Source: Nocardioides sp. CFH 31398
GTDB lineage: Bacteria > Actinomycetota > Actinomycetes > Propionibacteriales > Nocardioidaceae
Length of the DNA: 64,000 nt
Assembly: GCF_022436705.1 (NCBI RefSeq)
Contig: NZ_JAKUHT010000003.1
Coordinates: forward strand, 310,001-374,000
Direction of reading: 5' to 3'
Shown here: positions 34,878 through 45,504 of the stretch, piece by piece
Position numbering within the stretch: position 1 is the first letter of the stretch
Layout: each line of letters opens with the position of its first letter
Position numbers and translations under genes: made by a program
Notes under the pieces: model-generated
What the model was told of the DNA's origin: nothing
Database searches by the model: none
What the model saw: only the letters and a program-made list of their open reading frames with translations

Positions 34878-35695
34878 GAGGACGAACCTACCGGCGTGGG
34901 CCCCGCGCCCTGACCCGCGTCCTCGTCGTCGCCCTCCCCCGCCTCCGCGGCGGCCCGCCCGGCGAGGACGGCGTCGCGGGTGGAGCGCCACCACACGACG
35001 GCCGCGAAGGCGCCGAACACCCACCACTCGACGGCGTAGAGCAGGTTCTGGAGCCCGGTGAAGGGGCCGACCTCGGCGTTGGCGGGCACCCGGACCGCCT
35101 CGAGGCCCGGCGTCGGCTCCGCGGCGACGCCGTACCCGCCGTAGAGGTCGGCCTCGGTGAGCTGGACGGCGTCCGCGATGCGCAGCTGGGGCAGCTCGGC
35201 GTCGCTCGGGTCGGGGTCGGCGACCCCCGGCTCCGCCTGAGAGGGCTGCATCCGGACCACGAGGTCCACCGGGCCGCTCGGCGCCTCGGGCAGCCCGTCG
35301 GCGGACGGCGCCCAGCCGCGGACGACCAGCAGCTCCGCGTCCGCGGCGTCGACGGCGACCGGGGTGACGGCCCAGACGCCGTCACCGGGCTCGTCCGGGG
35401 CGGTGCTGCGGCCGGTGACGACGAGGCTGCCCTCCGGCACCCAGGTGCCCGTGACCTCGAGCGGGCGGCCGAGGGCGTCGGCGGGGAAGCCGTCGTCCGG
35501 GCCGACGACGTCCGCGATGGGGCGCGGCGCCTCCTGGGTCAGGTCGACGGCCTGCGCCTCCCGCTCGGCCGACCAGGCGCCCAGCTGCCAGAACCCCAGC
35601 GCGACGGCGATCGAGACCAGCACGAGGGCCACGACGTGGGCCAGCAGCAGGCGCGGCGCGAGGTAGTCGCGCGGCGAGGCGGGGCTGCTGGACAC
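34874..35695 (-). CDS. SURF1-family protein (cytochrome oxidase assembly)
   Basis: 273 residues. TM1 about 15-40 ('HVVALVLVSIAVALGFWQLG') and TM2 near the C-terminus ('LQNLLYAVEWWVFGAFAAVV', about 222-242) flank an extracytoplasmic domain. The domain has 'RPLEVTGTWVPEG' and 'ELLVVRGWAPSADG', the G-x-W and V-x-R-G-W signatures of SURF1. SURF1 helps insert heme a into cytochrome oxidase. ATG 35695; the tail after TM2 is acidic. First gene of the run with DUF3817, patatin and PlsC. Confidence 0.93.
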   Translation of the reverse strand: MSSSPASPRDYLAPRLLLAHVVALVLVSIAVALGFWQLGAWSAEREAQAVDLTQEAPRPIADVVGPDDGFPADALGRPLEVTGTWVPEGSLVVTGRSTAPDEPGDGVWAVTPVAVDAADAELLVVRGWAPSADGLPEAPSGPVDLVVRMQPSQAEPGVADPDPSDAELPQLRIADAVQLTEADLYGGYGVAAEPTPGLEAVRVPANAEVGPFTGLQNLLYAVEWWVFGAFAAVVWWRSTRDAVLAGRAAAEAGEGDDEDAGQGAGPTPVGSSS

Positions 35696-35732
35696 GCCCT
35701 CGAGTCTACGAAGCGCCCCTGGCCCCCTCGTC

Positions 35733-36179
35733 TCAGCGCTGCGAGCGTGACCCCGCGCGGGCCTGCACGAGCAGGGCTCCGGAGCAGAACAGGTAGATGG
35801 CGCCCGAGGCGAGCGGGCGGGTGTCGCCCCCGACGTCGCCGAACCAGCCGACGACGAACCACGCGCCCAGCGCGGCGAACGCCCCGACGACCAGGCCGTA
35901 GCCGAGCCGCACGGTGCCCGGCTGCGACGCCAGCACCACCGCGACCACGCCGGCCACGGTCAGGATCCACCCGAAGGTCTGCGGGCCGACGAGCTGCAGG
36001 GGCAGCAGGGTCTGCGTCGTGCTGGTCGGCACCTCGCCCAGGACGTACCCGAACACTCCGACCGCGACCAGCAGCAGCCCGGCCCCGACGAGGACGAGCA
36101 CCCGCTCCGCGCCCGGCGCCAGACCGCCGCCGGCGCGGCGGTCGACCCGCCCGATCTCGTCGCTGCCGCGGTCCCGCAT
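35733..36179 (-). CDS. Four-TM hypothetical membrane protein
   Basis: 148 residues. TM helices at about 27-47 ('VLVLVGAGLLLVAVGVFGYV'), 67-85, 92-112 and 122-140. The hydrophilic N-terminus is likely cytosolic. No conserved motif is recognised. It may belong to the same minus-strand transcription unit as SURF1 (37 bases upstream of that start). Unknown function; codon pattern and RBS region look normal. Confidence 0.7.
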   Translation of the reverse strand: MRDRGSDEIGRVDRRAGGGLAPGAERVLVLVGAGLLLVAVGVFGYVLGEVPTSTTQTLLPLQLVGPQTFGWILTVAGVVAVVLASQPGTVRLGYGLVVGAFAALGAWFVVGWFGDVGGDTRPLASGAIYLFCSGALLVQARAGSRSQR

Positions 36180-36293
36180 CTCACCCTCCCCGGCGTCCGA
36201 GCTCCGCCACGAGGGTAGGGGACCGGCGGTCGCCGGGGACGGGCTTTCGTGGTCTTCACAGGAAGCCGGGCCGCAGCCCGGACGACGACCGCC

Positions 36294-36980
36294 CTACACC
36301 CGGGCCAGCACGGGCTCCGCCGCGGGCGGCTCCGCCCCGGCCTGCTCCGCCCCGGCCGACTCCGTCGCGGCCGGCTCCGTCGTGGCCGTGCCGTCCGCGC
36401 GTCCGGTCGCCGTCCGGACGGCCAGCGGGGTGAGCCCGACGGCGGTGACGACGATCGAGGCCGCGATCGCCCACGCCGGGACGGCGTAGCCCAGCAGGTA
36501 GACGAACGCCGGGACGGTGCAGGTGGTGATCGCCATGACGAGCGTCGTCCAGCCGGCCAGCGCGGTCCAGCGGGTCCGGCCCAGTCCGATCACCACGAAG
36601 AACATGCCCCACAGCACCGACCACTGCGCCCACAGCAACGCCGAGGCGGCGTCGTCGAAGCGCACGAGGTTGGTCACGGCGAAGCCGACCGCCATGAGCG
36701 ACACCCACGCGGAGTACCACCCGAGGCCGTTGCCCGTGTAGCCGGCGAGGTTGTTGACGCCGACCCACAGGTAGGTGAAGCCGAACATGAAGACCCCCGA
36801 CGCGGCCAGGACCTGGTCCGGGTCGGTGGCGGTGGCGATCAGGTAGAACGGGATCGCGGTCTGCAGCGCCCCGACGAACAGGTTAAAGACCCCGGCCGTC
36901 TTGGCGTCGACCCGGCCGAGGAACAGCAGGCCGTTGACGAACAGCGCCGCTCCCACGAAGAGCAGTCCCACGGATGACAT
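36294..36980 (-). CDS. AmiS/UreI family channel (short-chain amide/urea permease)
   Basis: 228 residues with six TM helices in the first ~190, starting 'VGLLFVGAALFVNGLLFLG' and including 'PFYLIATATDP' and 'FGFTYLWVGVNNLAG', the family's conserved Y-L-x-V/W-G-x-N segment. Members conduct urea or short amides. The C-terminal ~35 residues are Ala/Glu/Pro repeats ('AATESAGAEQAGAEPPAAEP') beyond the family core. ATG 36980 follows the flavoprotein stop by 26 bases, so the two form an operon; no urease or amidase gene is present here. Confidence 0.9.
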   Translation of the reverse strand: MSSVGLLFVGAALFVNGLLFLGRVDAKTAGVFNLFVGALQTAIPFYLIATATDPDQVLAASGVFMFGFTYLWVGVNNLAGYTGNGLGWYSAWVSLMAVGFAVTNLVRFDDAASALLWAQWSVLWGMFFVVIGLGRTRWTALAGWTTLVMAITTCTVPAFVYLLGYAVPAWAIAASIVVTAVGLTPLAVRTATGRADGTATTEPAATESAGAEQAGAEPPAAEPVLARV

Positions 36981-37006
36981 GTGCGTCCCTCCCTCTCGTC
37001 CGCGGC

Positions 37007-38227
37007 TCAGAAGTAGGCGTTGCCGGGGAAGGACGCGCCGTTGACCAGGTGGTCGCCGATCGCGGAGGACTTCAGGAACGTCGGGTTGTGCGTCGACGCC
37101 GTCCTCGCGTTGCGCCAGTGGCGGTCGAGGTTGTGCACCCGCTGCGTCGCGGAGGCCCCGCCGACGTCGAAGAGCTTGGCCGCGGCGGCGTAGGAGAACC
37201 GGTCGACGGCCACCTTCGCCTGCGCGGCGGCCAGCTGGGCGGCCTCGGCGACAGCGGGGTCGGGCAGGCCGTCGGTCACCGAGTCGTACGCCGCCTGGAT
37301 GGCGTCGGCGGCGGCGAGGACGATGGCCTCGGCCGCGAAGGCGTCGGCGGAGATCTCCCCCACCACCTGCAGCACCTGGCGGTCGTCCGCGGGCGAGCCG
37401 GTGCTGGCGTGGCTGAAGTTGCGGCCGCGACGGTGGACGAGCGCGACGGCGTCGTTGCGGACGCTGCGCAGGATCCCCGCCGTGACGGCCTGCAGGTAGA
37501 GCTGGAGGAACGCCCCCATGTAGCCGGTGGGCTGGTGGTCGGGGTGGCCGAGGTCGAAGACCTCGTGCTCGTGCACCACCACGCCGTCGAGCCGGGTGGT
37601 GCCGGTGGCGGTGAGCCGCTGGCCGAAGCCGTCCCAGTCGTCCTCGACGGTGACGCCCTCGCGGTCGATCGGGACGACCGCGCCGGCGATGCGCCGCTCG
37701 CCCGAGGCGGCCCAGATCTGGGTGTAGTCGCTGTAGAGCGTGCCCGTGGAGTAGAACTTCTCGCCGTCCAGGCGGTAGCCGCCGTCCGGGTGCGGGGTGA
37801 GGGTGGTGTCGAAGTGCAGGCCCACGGCGTGCTTGGACTGCTCGCTGAACCCGTTGCCGACGAGCTTGTCGTCGGTGATGAGGGCGATCCCCCGGGCGCG
37901 GGAGCCGGGGTCGGTCGCCACGAGCTGCTGCTCGACGAACCAGAAGTGCGTGCGCAGGATGTGCGCCACGTTGGAGTCGGCCTCGGCGAGCGCGATGAGG
38001 GTCTGGAAGAACTCGCGCAGGCTCGCTCCTCCCCCGCCCTCGGCGGTGGGCACGCGCAGGCGGCCCAGCCCGGCCTCCTTCACGAGAGCGATCTGCTCGA
38101 ACGGCGCGACGAGGTCGCGGTCGCGCAGGTCGGCGCCGACCGAGACGCGGTCCAGCAGCGCCGTCAGCTCGGGTGAGCCCGGGCGCACCGGGGCTGCGGT
38201 GGTGGGGCGGTCGTCGATCTGGGTCAT
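37007..38227 (-). CDS. Acyl-CoA dehydrogenase-fold flavin monooxygenase (DszC/SfnB-like)
   Basis: 406 residues. N-terminal helical domain (1-110), middle beta domain with 'YRLDGEKFYSTGTLYSDYTQ' (about 155-175), and C-terminal helical bundle ending 'DRHWRNARTASTHNPTFLKS'. This end is the mark of the DszC/SfnB/XiaF-type flavin-dependent monooxygenases rather than true acyl-CoA dehydrogenases, and the catalytic Glu of the latter is not evident. Such enzymes use FMNH2 and oxygen on sulfur, nitrogen or aromatic substrates and need a partner flavin reductase, not seen nearby. It is cotranscribed with the AmiS/UreI channel. ATG 38227 with GAGGAGA upstream. Confidence 0.85.
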   Translation of the reverse strand: MTQIDDRPTTAAPVRPGSPELTALLDRVSVGADLRDRDLVAPFEQIALVKEAGLGRLRVPTAEGGGGASLREFFQTLIALAEADSNVAHILRTHFWFVEQQLVATDPGSRARGIALITDDKLVGNGFSEQSKHAVGLHFDTTLTPHPDGGYRLDGEKFYSTGTLYSDYTQIWAASGERRIAGAVVPIDREGVTVEDDWDGFGQRLTATGTTRLDGVVVHEHEVFDLGHPDHQPTGYMGAFLQLYLQAVTAGILRSVRNDAVALVHRRGRNFSHASTGSPADDRQVLQVVGEISADAFAAEAIVLAAADAIQAAYDSVTDGLPDPAVAEAAQLAAAQAKVAVDRFSYAAAAKLFDVGGASATQRVHNLDRHWRNARTASTHNPTFLKSSAIGDHLVNGASFPGNAYF

Positions 38228-38239
38228 CGGGTCTCCTCG

Positions 38240-38275
38240 GGGGGGCTCTGGGCCTTATCTCGAGTGACCTTATGA
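38240..38275 (-). promoter_or_regulatory. Upstream region of the flavoprotein-channel operon with ATAAGG direct repeat
   Basis: Read on the minus strand, two ATAAGG copies flank TCACTCGAG, spaced 15 bases start to start, about 30-50 bases before the ATG at 38227. This AT-richer patch is the only promoter-like sequence in the 128-base gap to tRNA-Ala. The role is tentative. Confidence 0.35.
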
Positions 38276-38355
38276 ACATTGCCGGGTTAGACCCCACCCC
38301 GATCCGGCGGGTCTGCCTCCCGGGCCATCGGCACGGCCGACGGCCGCTGCGACGG

Positions 38356-38428
38356 TGGAGCCTAGGGGACTCGAACCCCTAACCCCCTGCTTGCAAAGCA
38401 GGTGCGCTACCAATTGCGCCAAGGCCCC
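38356..38428 (-). tRNA. tRNA-Ala (anticodon TGC)
   Basis: The minus strand reads GGGGCCTTGGCGCAATTGGT at the 5' end. The anticodon stem-loop CTGCTTTGCAAGCAG gives anticodon TGC, and the T arm has GGTTCGAGTCC. The acceptor stem GGGGCCT pairs with AGGCTCC including one G-U pair. Discriminator A; the CCA is not encoded. 73 bases. Confidence 0.97.
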
Positions 38429-38472
38429 TGGGACGGCCGCCGAGCTGGGCGGCCGGGTGGAGCGAGGGTACG

Positions 38473-38604
38473 TCAGCGGCGGGCGGGCGCGACCGGGTCG
38501 GTCGCCTCGGCCCACAGCGCCTGCTCGGCGCGGCCGTCGTCGTACTTCTTCTTCGCGAACGCGACCCCGATGCCGGCGAGGACGAGGACCATGGCTTTCT
38601 TCAC
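38473..38604 (-). CDS. DLW-39 family small protein
   Basis: 43 residues, starting at GTG 38604 with GGGAG upstream and ending with TGA 38475-38473. The hydrophobic N-terminus ('KKAMVLVLAGIGVAFAKKK') is followed by 'GRAEQALWAEATDPV', which matches the conserved 'DLW-x-EATD' end of the DLW-39 family. In Streptomyces and relatives this tiny gene lies between tRNA-Ile and tRNA-Ala downstream of gyrA, exactly as here. Single membrane-associated helix; function unknown. Confidence 0.85.
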   Translation of the reverse strand: MKKAMVLVLAGIGVAFAKKKYDDGRAEQALWAEATDPVAPARR

Positions 38605-38642
38605 TCGGACTCCCGGGGGATGTGTGCAGACGCGACGGAGGG

Positions 38643-38716
38643 TGGGCCTAACAGGACTTGAACCTGTGACCTCTTCCTTATCAGGGAAGCGCTCTAACCG
38701 TCTGAGCTATAGGCCC
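38643..38716 (-). tRNA. tRNA-Ile (anticodon GAT)
   Basis: The minus strand reads GGGCCTATAGCTCAGACGGT at the 5' end. The anticodon stem-loop TTCCCTGATAAGGAA gives GAT, and the T arm has GGTTCAAGTCC. GGGCCTA pairs with TAGGCCC. Discriminator A; CCA not encoded. 74 bases. Confidence 0.97.
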
Positions 38717-38756
38717 GCCGTGACCGGGCGCGACGCGCCGTCGATCACGAGCGGCG

Positions 38757-38762
38757 ACACTA
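38757..38762 (-). promoter_or_regulatory. -10 box for tRNA-Ile
   Basis: TAGTGT on the minus strand lies about 40 bases before the tRNA-Ile 5' end, with a TTTGGG-like -35 about 19 bases further upstream. The terminator at 38793-38825 separates the tRNA from the gyrase operon, so a separate promoter is needed. Confidence 0.45.
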
Positions 38763-38792
38763 CCGCACCGCCTGAGAGCGCCCCAAAACGGG

Positions 38793-38825
38793 CCGTCCCG
38801 CCCACCGGACGGGTGGGCGGGACGG
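38793..38825 (-). terminator. Terminator of the gyrB-gyrA-DUF3566 operon
   Basis: CCGTCCCGCCCAC (38793-38805) pairs perfectly with GTGGGCGGGACGG (38813-38825). It starts 23 bases beyond the DUF3566 stop; read on the minus strand it is followed by CGTTTTGG. Confidence 0.85.
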
Positions 38826-38847
38826 TCCTCGTGACGGGCCGGGCGGA

Positions 38848-39582
38848 CTACTTCTCGTCCTCCGCGAGGGTGACCTCGACGCCGCCGAGGAGGGCCGCGG
38901 CGAGGTTGTACATGAACGCGCCGAGGGTCGCCACGGCGGTGATGAGGAAGACGTTCAGGATCGTCACCAGCGTCGTGAACGCGAGGATCCGCGAGGTCCC
39001 GACGTAGTTCTCCACGTCGAAGCCGGACGACGACTCGCCGTCCAGGACGCTCGCCACCGTCGCGTTGATCGACTCCCACACCCCCGCGGCACCGAGCACC
39101 GACCAGACGATGAGGACGGCGACCAGGGTGACGACGCCGAACGCGATCGACAGCAGGAACGACGTCTTGGTCACCGACCACGGGTCGACCCGCGTGAGGC
39201 GCAGCCGTGCCCGCCGGGGCGGGCGGGCCTGCGAGGTCCGGCGCGGCTGGACCGCGCGGTTCTCGCCGGTCACCAGCGCGGCACCCGCACCGCGGGACTC
39301 GCCCTTCTGCGGGGGACGCGCCGCGTTGCTCACCGCGGCGGCGACCCGCTGCGTGAAGGGCCGCACCGCGGTGTCCTCCCGGCCCTCGTCACGCGATGCC
39401 GGCTGACCCTGCGGCGCCTGGGGCGACGGCGGGGCCTGGCGCGGCTGCTCCGGACGGCGGGCCTGCTGCTGCTGGACGGGCGCGGTCGGCGGGGCCTGCT
39501 GGGCGGGCGGACGCGGCGGGCGCTGGGCGGTCTGCTGTCCCGGACCCGGGGGTGCGCTCCGGTCCTCAGGGGCTGCGGCCAT
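38848..39582 (-). CDS. DUF3566 domain membrane protein
   Basis: 244 residues. Residues 1-120 are disordered and rich in Pro, Gln and Arg. The C-terminal DUF3566 domain (about 128-244) has two TM helices ('FLLSIAFGVVTLVAVLIVWS' and 'LTTVVTILNVFLITAVATLG'-like) and 'VDPWSVTKTSFLLSIAFGV', the family's opening. This gene follows gyrA in most actinobacteria; function unknown, possibly envelope-related. ATG 39582 shares one base with the gyrA stop (TGATG), so it is coupled to gyrA translation. Confidence 0.93.
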   Translation of the reverse strand: MAAAPEDRSAPPGPGQQTAQRPPRPPAQQAPPTAPVQQQQARRPEQPRQAPPSPQAPQGQPASRDEGREDTAVRPFTQRVAAAVSNAARPPQKGESRGAGAALVTGENRAVQPRRTSQARPPRRARLRLTRVDPWSVTKTSFLLSIAFGVVTLVAVLIVWSVLGAAGVWESINATVASVLDGESSSGFDVENYVGTSRILAFTTLVTILNVFLITAVATLGAFMYNLAAALLGGVEVTLAEDEK

Positions 39583-42356
39583 CAGTCCTCATCCTCCACG
39601 TCACTGCCGTCCCCGGCGTCGTCTCCGGCGGTCGAGTCACCGATTGTTGCATCCGGGGTCGACTCGTCCCCATTCCCGAGCGAGTCCCCGGGGGCCTCGT
39701 CGGGGAGGCCGGCGGGGTCCCCGCCCGTGTCCTCGCCCGTGTTCTCGTCGGGGTTCTCGCCGGGGACCTCCTCCTCCATGCGGGCCTCGACCGAGCGGGC
39801 CACGACGGCGACGGTGTCGGTGCCGCGGGGGCTCACGAACCGGACGCCCATGGTGGTCCGGCCGGTCGGCCGGAGGTTCTCGTCGATGGGGGTCCGGACG
39901 ACCTGGCCGGCGGCGGTGATCGACAGCACCTCGTCGCCCTCCTCCACGATGAACGCGCCCACCAGGGAGCCGCGGTCGGCGTCGGACAGCTGCATGGTGC
40001 GGATGCCGAGCCCGCCGCGCGACTGGAGGCGGTAGTCGCTGATGCGGCTGCGCTTGGCGAAGCCCCCGTCGGTGATGGTGAAGACGTACTGCGGCTTCAC
40101 GGTCGCGGGGTCCACCTCGGCCACCGGCTCGTCGGGGACTTCCGGGGTCTCCGAGGCCGGGGTGTCCTCGTCGAGGCCGGCGGCGACCTCCGCGGCCACC
40201 TGGGCCGCGCGGATCACCGACATCGACAACAGCGTGTCGTCCTCGCGGAACTTCATGCCCGTGACGCCGGACGTCGCCCGGCCCATCGGGCGCAGCTGCG
40301 TGTCGTCCGCGCGGAACCGGATCGCCTGGCCCTTGCGGGAGACGAGCAGGATGTCGTCGGCGGCGTCCACCAGCTCGGCGCCGATCAGCTCGTCGTCGTC
40401 CTCGCGGAAGTTGATCGCGATGACGCCGGCCTGGCGCGGCGAGTTGTAGTCCGCGAGACGGGTCTTCTTCACCAGGCCGCTGCGCGTCGCGAGCACCAGG
40501 TACGGCGCCTGGTCGTAGTCGCGGATCGCGAGCACCTGCGCGATCTGCTCGTCCGGCTGGAAGCTCAGCAGCCCCGCGACGTGACCGCCCTTCGCGTCGC
40601 GCGACGCCTCCGGGAGGTTGTAGGCCTTGGTCCGGTAGACGCGGCCCTGGGTGGTGAAGAACAGCAGCCAGTGGTGGTTGGACGTCGCGATGAGGTGCTC
40701 GACGACGTCGTCGCCGCGCAGCGACGCGCCCCGCACCCCCTTGCCGCCGCGGCGCTGTGTCCGGTACGCCGCCGCCAGGGTCCGCTTGGCGTAGCCGCCC
40801 CGGGTGATCGACACGACGAGGGCCTCGTCGGGGATCAGGTCCTCCATGGACAGGTCCCCGGCGGCCGCGATGATCTGGGTGCGGCGCTCGTCGCCGTACC
40901 GCTCGACGATCTCGGCGAGCTCCTCGGCCACGATCCGCCGCTGCCGCGACACGTTCGCGAGGATGTCCTGCAGGTCGGCGATCCGCTCCTCGATCTCGGC
41001 GAGCTCGTCGACGATCTTCTGCCGCTCCAGCGCCGCGAGGCGACGCAGCTGCATGTCGAGGATCGCGTTGGCCTGGAGCTCGTCGATCTCGAGCAGCTCG
41101 ATCAGGCCCCGGCGGGCGTCCTCCACCTCGGGCGAGCGGCGGATGAGCGCGATGACCTCGTCCAGGGCGTCGAGCGCCTTCACCAGGCCGCGCAGGATGT
41201 GGGCCCGGTTCTCGGCTTCGCGCAGCAGGTACTCGGTGCGCCTGCGGATGACCTCGATCTGGTGCTCGACCCAGTTCGAGATGAACTGGTCGATGGACAG
41301 GGTCCGCGGGACGCCGTCCACCAGGGCGAGCATGTTGGCGCTGAAGTTGGTCTGCAGCTCCGTGTGCTTCAGCAGGTTGTTGAGGACGACGCGGGCCACG
41401 GCGTCGCGCTTGAGGACCACGACGAGGCGCTGGCCGGTGCGGTCGGAGGTGTCGTCGCGGACGTCGGCGATGCCCTGGACCTTGCCGGAGTCGGCGAGCT
41501 CGGCGATCTTCAGCGCCAGGTTGTCCGGGTTGACCATGTAGGGCAGCTCGGTGATGACCAGGGTGGTGCGGCCGCGGGCGTCCTCGTCGACCTCGATCAC
41601 CGCGCGCTGGGTGATGGAGCCGCGTCCGGTGCGGTAGGCCTGCTCGATGCCGGAGTTGCCGACGATCAGCGCGCCGTTGGGGAAGTCGGGGCCCTTGATG
41701 CGCTCGATCAGCGCGTCCTGGAGCTCCTCGCGGGTGGCGTCGGGGTGCTCCAGCGCCCAGGTGGCGCCGGCCGCGACCTCGCGCAGGTTGTGCGGCGGGA
41801 TCGACGTCGCCATGCCGACCGCGATGCCGGCGGAGCCGTTGACCAGCAGGTTCGGGATCCGGCTGGGCAGGACGACGGGCTCCTGCGAGCGACCGTCGTA
41901 GTTCGGCTGGAAGTCGACGGTCTCCTTGTCGATGTCGCGGACCATCTCCATGGCCAGCGGCGCCATCCGGCACTCGGTGTACCGCATCGCCGCCGCGGCG
42001 TCGTTGCCCGGCGAGCCGAAGTTGCCCTGGCCGTTGACCAGCGGGGCCCGCATGACCCACGGCTGCGCGAGGCGCACGAGGGTGTCGTAGATCGCGGTGT
42101 CGCCGTGCGGGTGGTACTGGCCCATGACGTCGCCGACGACGCGGGAGCACTTGGAGAAGCCGCGGTCCGGGCGGTAGCCGCCGTCCCACATCGCGTAGAG
42201 GACGCGGCGGTGCACCGGCTTGAGGCCGTCACGGACGTCGGGCAGCGCGCGGCCGACGATGACCGCCATCGCGTAGTCGATGTAGGCGCGCTGCATCGAG
42301 GTCTGCAGCTCGACGGGCTCGATGCGCCCGCCGGGCGGCGTCTGGGACTCGGTCAT
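39582..42356 (-). CDS. gyrA: DNA gyrase subunit A
   Basis: 924 residues. The catalytic Tyr is Y126 in 'AMRYTECRM'. The quinolone-determining region reads '[20 protein letters not shown]', with Thr87 at the position of E. coli Ser83 and Asp91 at that of Asp87. The GyrA box 'QRRGGKG' begins the C-terminal beta-pinwheel (about 520-840). The last ~60 residues are very acidic (Asp/Glu/Gly), longer than in many homologues; such tails modulate supercoiling. ATG 42356, 77 bases after gyrB in the same operon. Confidence 0.98.
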   Translation of the reverse strand: MTESQTPPGGRIEPVELQTSMQRAYIDYAMAVIVGRALPDVRDGLKPVHRRVLYAMWDGGYRPDRGFSKCSRVVGDVMGQYHPHGDTAIYDTLVRLAQPWVMRAPLVNGQGNFGSPGNDAAAAMRYTECRMAPLAMEMVRDIDKETVDFQPNYDGRSQEPVVLPSRIPNLLVNGSAGIAVGMATSIPPHNLREVAAGATWALEHPDATREELQDALIERIKGPDFPNGALIVGNSGIEQAYRTGRGSITQRAVIEVDEDARGRTTLVITELPYMVNPDNLALKIAELADSGKVQGIADVRDDTSDRTGQRLVVVLKRDAVARVVLNNLLKHTELQTNFSANMLALVDGVPRTLSIDQFISNWVEHQIEVIRRRTEYLLREAENRAHILRGLVKALDALDEVIALIRRSPEVEDARRGLIELLEIDELQANAILDMQLRRLAALERQKIVDELAEIEERIADLQDILANVSRQRRIVAEELAEIVERYGDERRTQIIAAAGDLSMEDLIPDEALVVSITRGGYAKRTLAAAYRTQRRGGKGVRGASLRGDDVVEHLIATSNHHWLLFFTTQGRVYRTKAYNLPEASRDAKGGHVAGLLSFQPDEQIAQVLAIRDYDQAPYLVLATRSGLVKKTRLADYNSPRQAGVIAINFREDDDELIGAELVDAADDILLVSRKGQAIRFRADDTQLRPMGRATSGVTGMKFREDDTLLSMSVIRAAQVAAEVAAGLDEDTPASETPEVPDEPVAEVDPATVKPQYVFTITDGGFAKRSRISDYRLQSRGGLGIRTMQLSDADRGSLVGAFIVEEGDEVLSITAAGQVVRTPIDENLRPTGRTTMGVRFVSPRGTDTVAVVARSVEARMEEEVPGENPDENTGEDTGGDPAGLPDEAPGDSLGNGDESTPDATIGDSTAGDDAGDGSDVEDED

Positions 42357-42433
42357 TCAGTGTCTCCTGGAGATGAGCGGCGCGAGGGGCGTGGCCCGGC
42401 GAGGCGGGCGAGCGACGGTGGGCGCGTCGGTCG

Positions 42434-44596
<2,163 letters not shown>

Positions 44597-44710
44597 CTGG
44601 GCCGACCTCTTCTCGCTGGGCCGGACCTCGCCTCCGGCACGACAAGAGCCGCGGCACGGCTGGGTGCCCCGGCACGACCGGGGCGCCTCGGCGCCAGCGA
44701 CTCCGATGCG

Positions 44711-44739
44711 ATCCTAGCGCGTCTGAGGCCCTCAGACAC
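44711..44739 (-). promoter_or_regulatory. gyrB promoter with 17-bp palindrome over the -35 region
   Basis: On the minus strand TAGGAT (44716-44711) is a good -10 box. The perfect inverted repeat GTCTGAG-GCC-CTCAGAC (44721-44737) covers the spacer and -35 position, where only a weak GTGTCT hexamer is found. The leader would be about 110 bases. The rest of the 44597-44901 gap holds a DnaA-box-like TGTGGACGC (from about 44749), small GC-rich hairpins and the DUF721 terminator; no gene is seen. Confidence 0.5.
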
Positions 44740-44852
44740 GCGACACCACCTGTGGACGCCGGGTGGCGCGGAGCTGCGATACCTCTCAGCGGCCCGGAAA
44801 CGGTCCGCAGGCCGACGCGGAGCGCCTCCACCTGCCCCCGGTACGACCCACG

Positions 44853-44893
44853 GGCCTCCCGGGCCGTCTGACGGGCTCCTCCGCCGGGAGGCC
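44853..44893 (-). terminator. Terminator after the DUF721 gene
   Basis: GGCCTCCCGG (44853-44862) and CCGGGAGGCC (44884-44893) form a perfect 10-bp stem with a 21-base loop, starting 8 bases after the minus-strand DUF721 stop. Confidence 0.6.
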
Positions 44894-44901
44894 GGCGTCG
44901 C

Positions 44902-45504
44902 TCAGCCGTAGGTGTCGCGCGGGCCCCGCGCCCCCCGCACCGACCGACGGCCGCGGGTCCAGGACGGCAGGGCCGGACCCTTCACGTCGATGAGGGTGAC
45001 GGAGCCGTGGCCGAGCTCCTCGTTCAGGCGCCGGACGATCGTCGGGGCCAGCAGCCGCAGCTGCGTCGCCCAGGCGGTCGAGTCCGTGCCCACCACGAGC
45101 TTGCCGTCGGCGAACGACTCCGGGCGGCTGTGCGCCCCCACCTCGGGCCCGACGATCTCCGACCAGCGGGCGAACGCGCCGTGGGCGCGCAGGTCGGGGG
45201 CCCAGCCGTGCTCGGCGACCAGGCGCGCGAGGGTGGACTCCACCGTCTGCGGGTCGCGGTCGTCGGGGTGCGCACCGGTCCCGCGGCGCTCGTCGCCCGC
45301 GGCCCGTCGCCCGCGACCGGGCCCGCGCCGCCCGGAGGGACCCGACGTGCGGCGCGACTGACCCGTCGTCGGCCTGCCCCGGGTGGTGCGCATCAGCGAC
45401 CTCGCGAGGTCGAGGCCGTCGGCCTCGTGGTCAGGCCCCTCGTCCCGGCCCGGCTGCGCGGCGACGTCCTCGGGCTCCACGACGCCGTCCTCGTCGTCAC
45501 CCAC
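44902..45504 (-). CDS. DUF721/DciA-like protein (replicative helicase loader candidate)
   Basis: 200 residues. The N-terminal ~90 residues are charged and disordered. The C-terminal DUF721 domain (about 92-185) has '[20 protein letters not shown]', '[20 protein letters not shown]', '[20 protein letters not shown]' and '[12 protein letters not shown]'. The DciA group helps load DnaB helicase at the origin in bacteria without DnaC. GTG 45504 overlaps the recF stop by 8 bases, so it is coupled to recF, the usual actinobacterial layout. Confidence 0.92.
   Translation of the reverse strand: MGDDEDGVVEPEDVAAQPGRDEGPDHEADGLDLARSLMRTTRGRPTTGQSRRTSGPSGRRGPGRGRRAAGDERRGTGAHPDDRDPQTVESTLARLVAEHGWAPDLRAHGAFARWSEIVGPEVGAHSRPESFADGKLVVGTDSTAWATQLRLLAPTIVRRLNEELGHGSVTLIDVKGPALPSWTRGRRSVRGARGPRDTYG

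Noticed and set aside
39582..42356. Thr at the Ser83 position of GyrA as an acquired quinolone-resistance mutation
   Set aside because: Residues at this position vary naturally among actinobacteria (mycobacteria have Ala), so resistance cannot be claimed from sequence alone.
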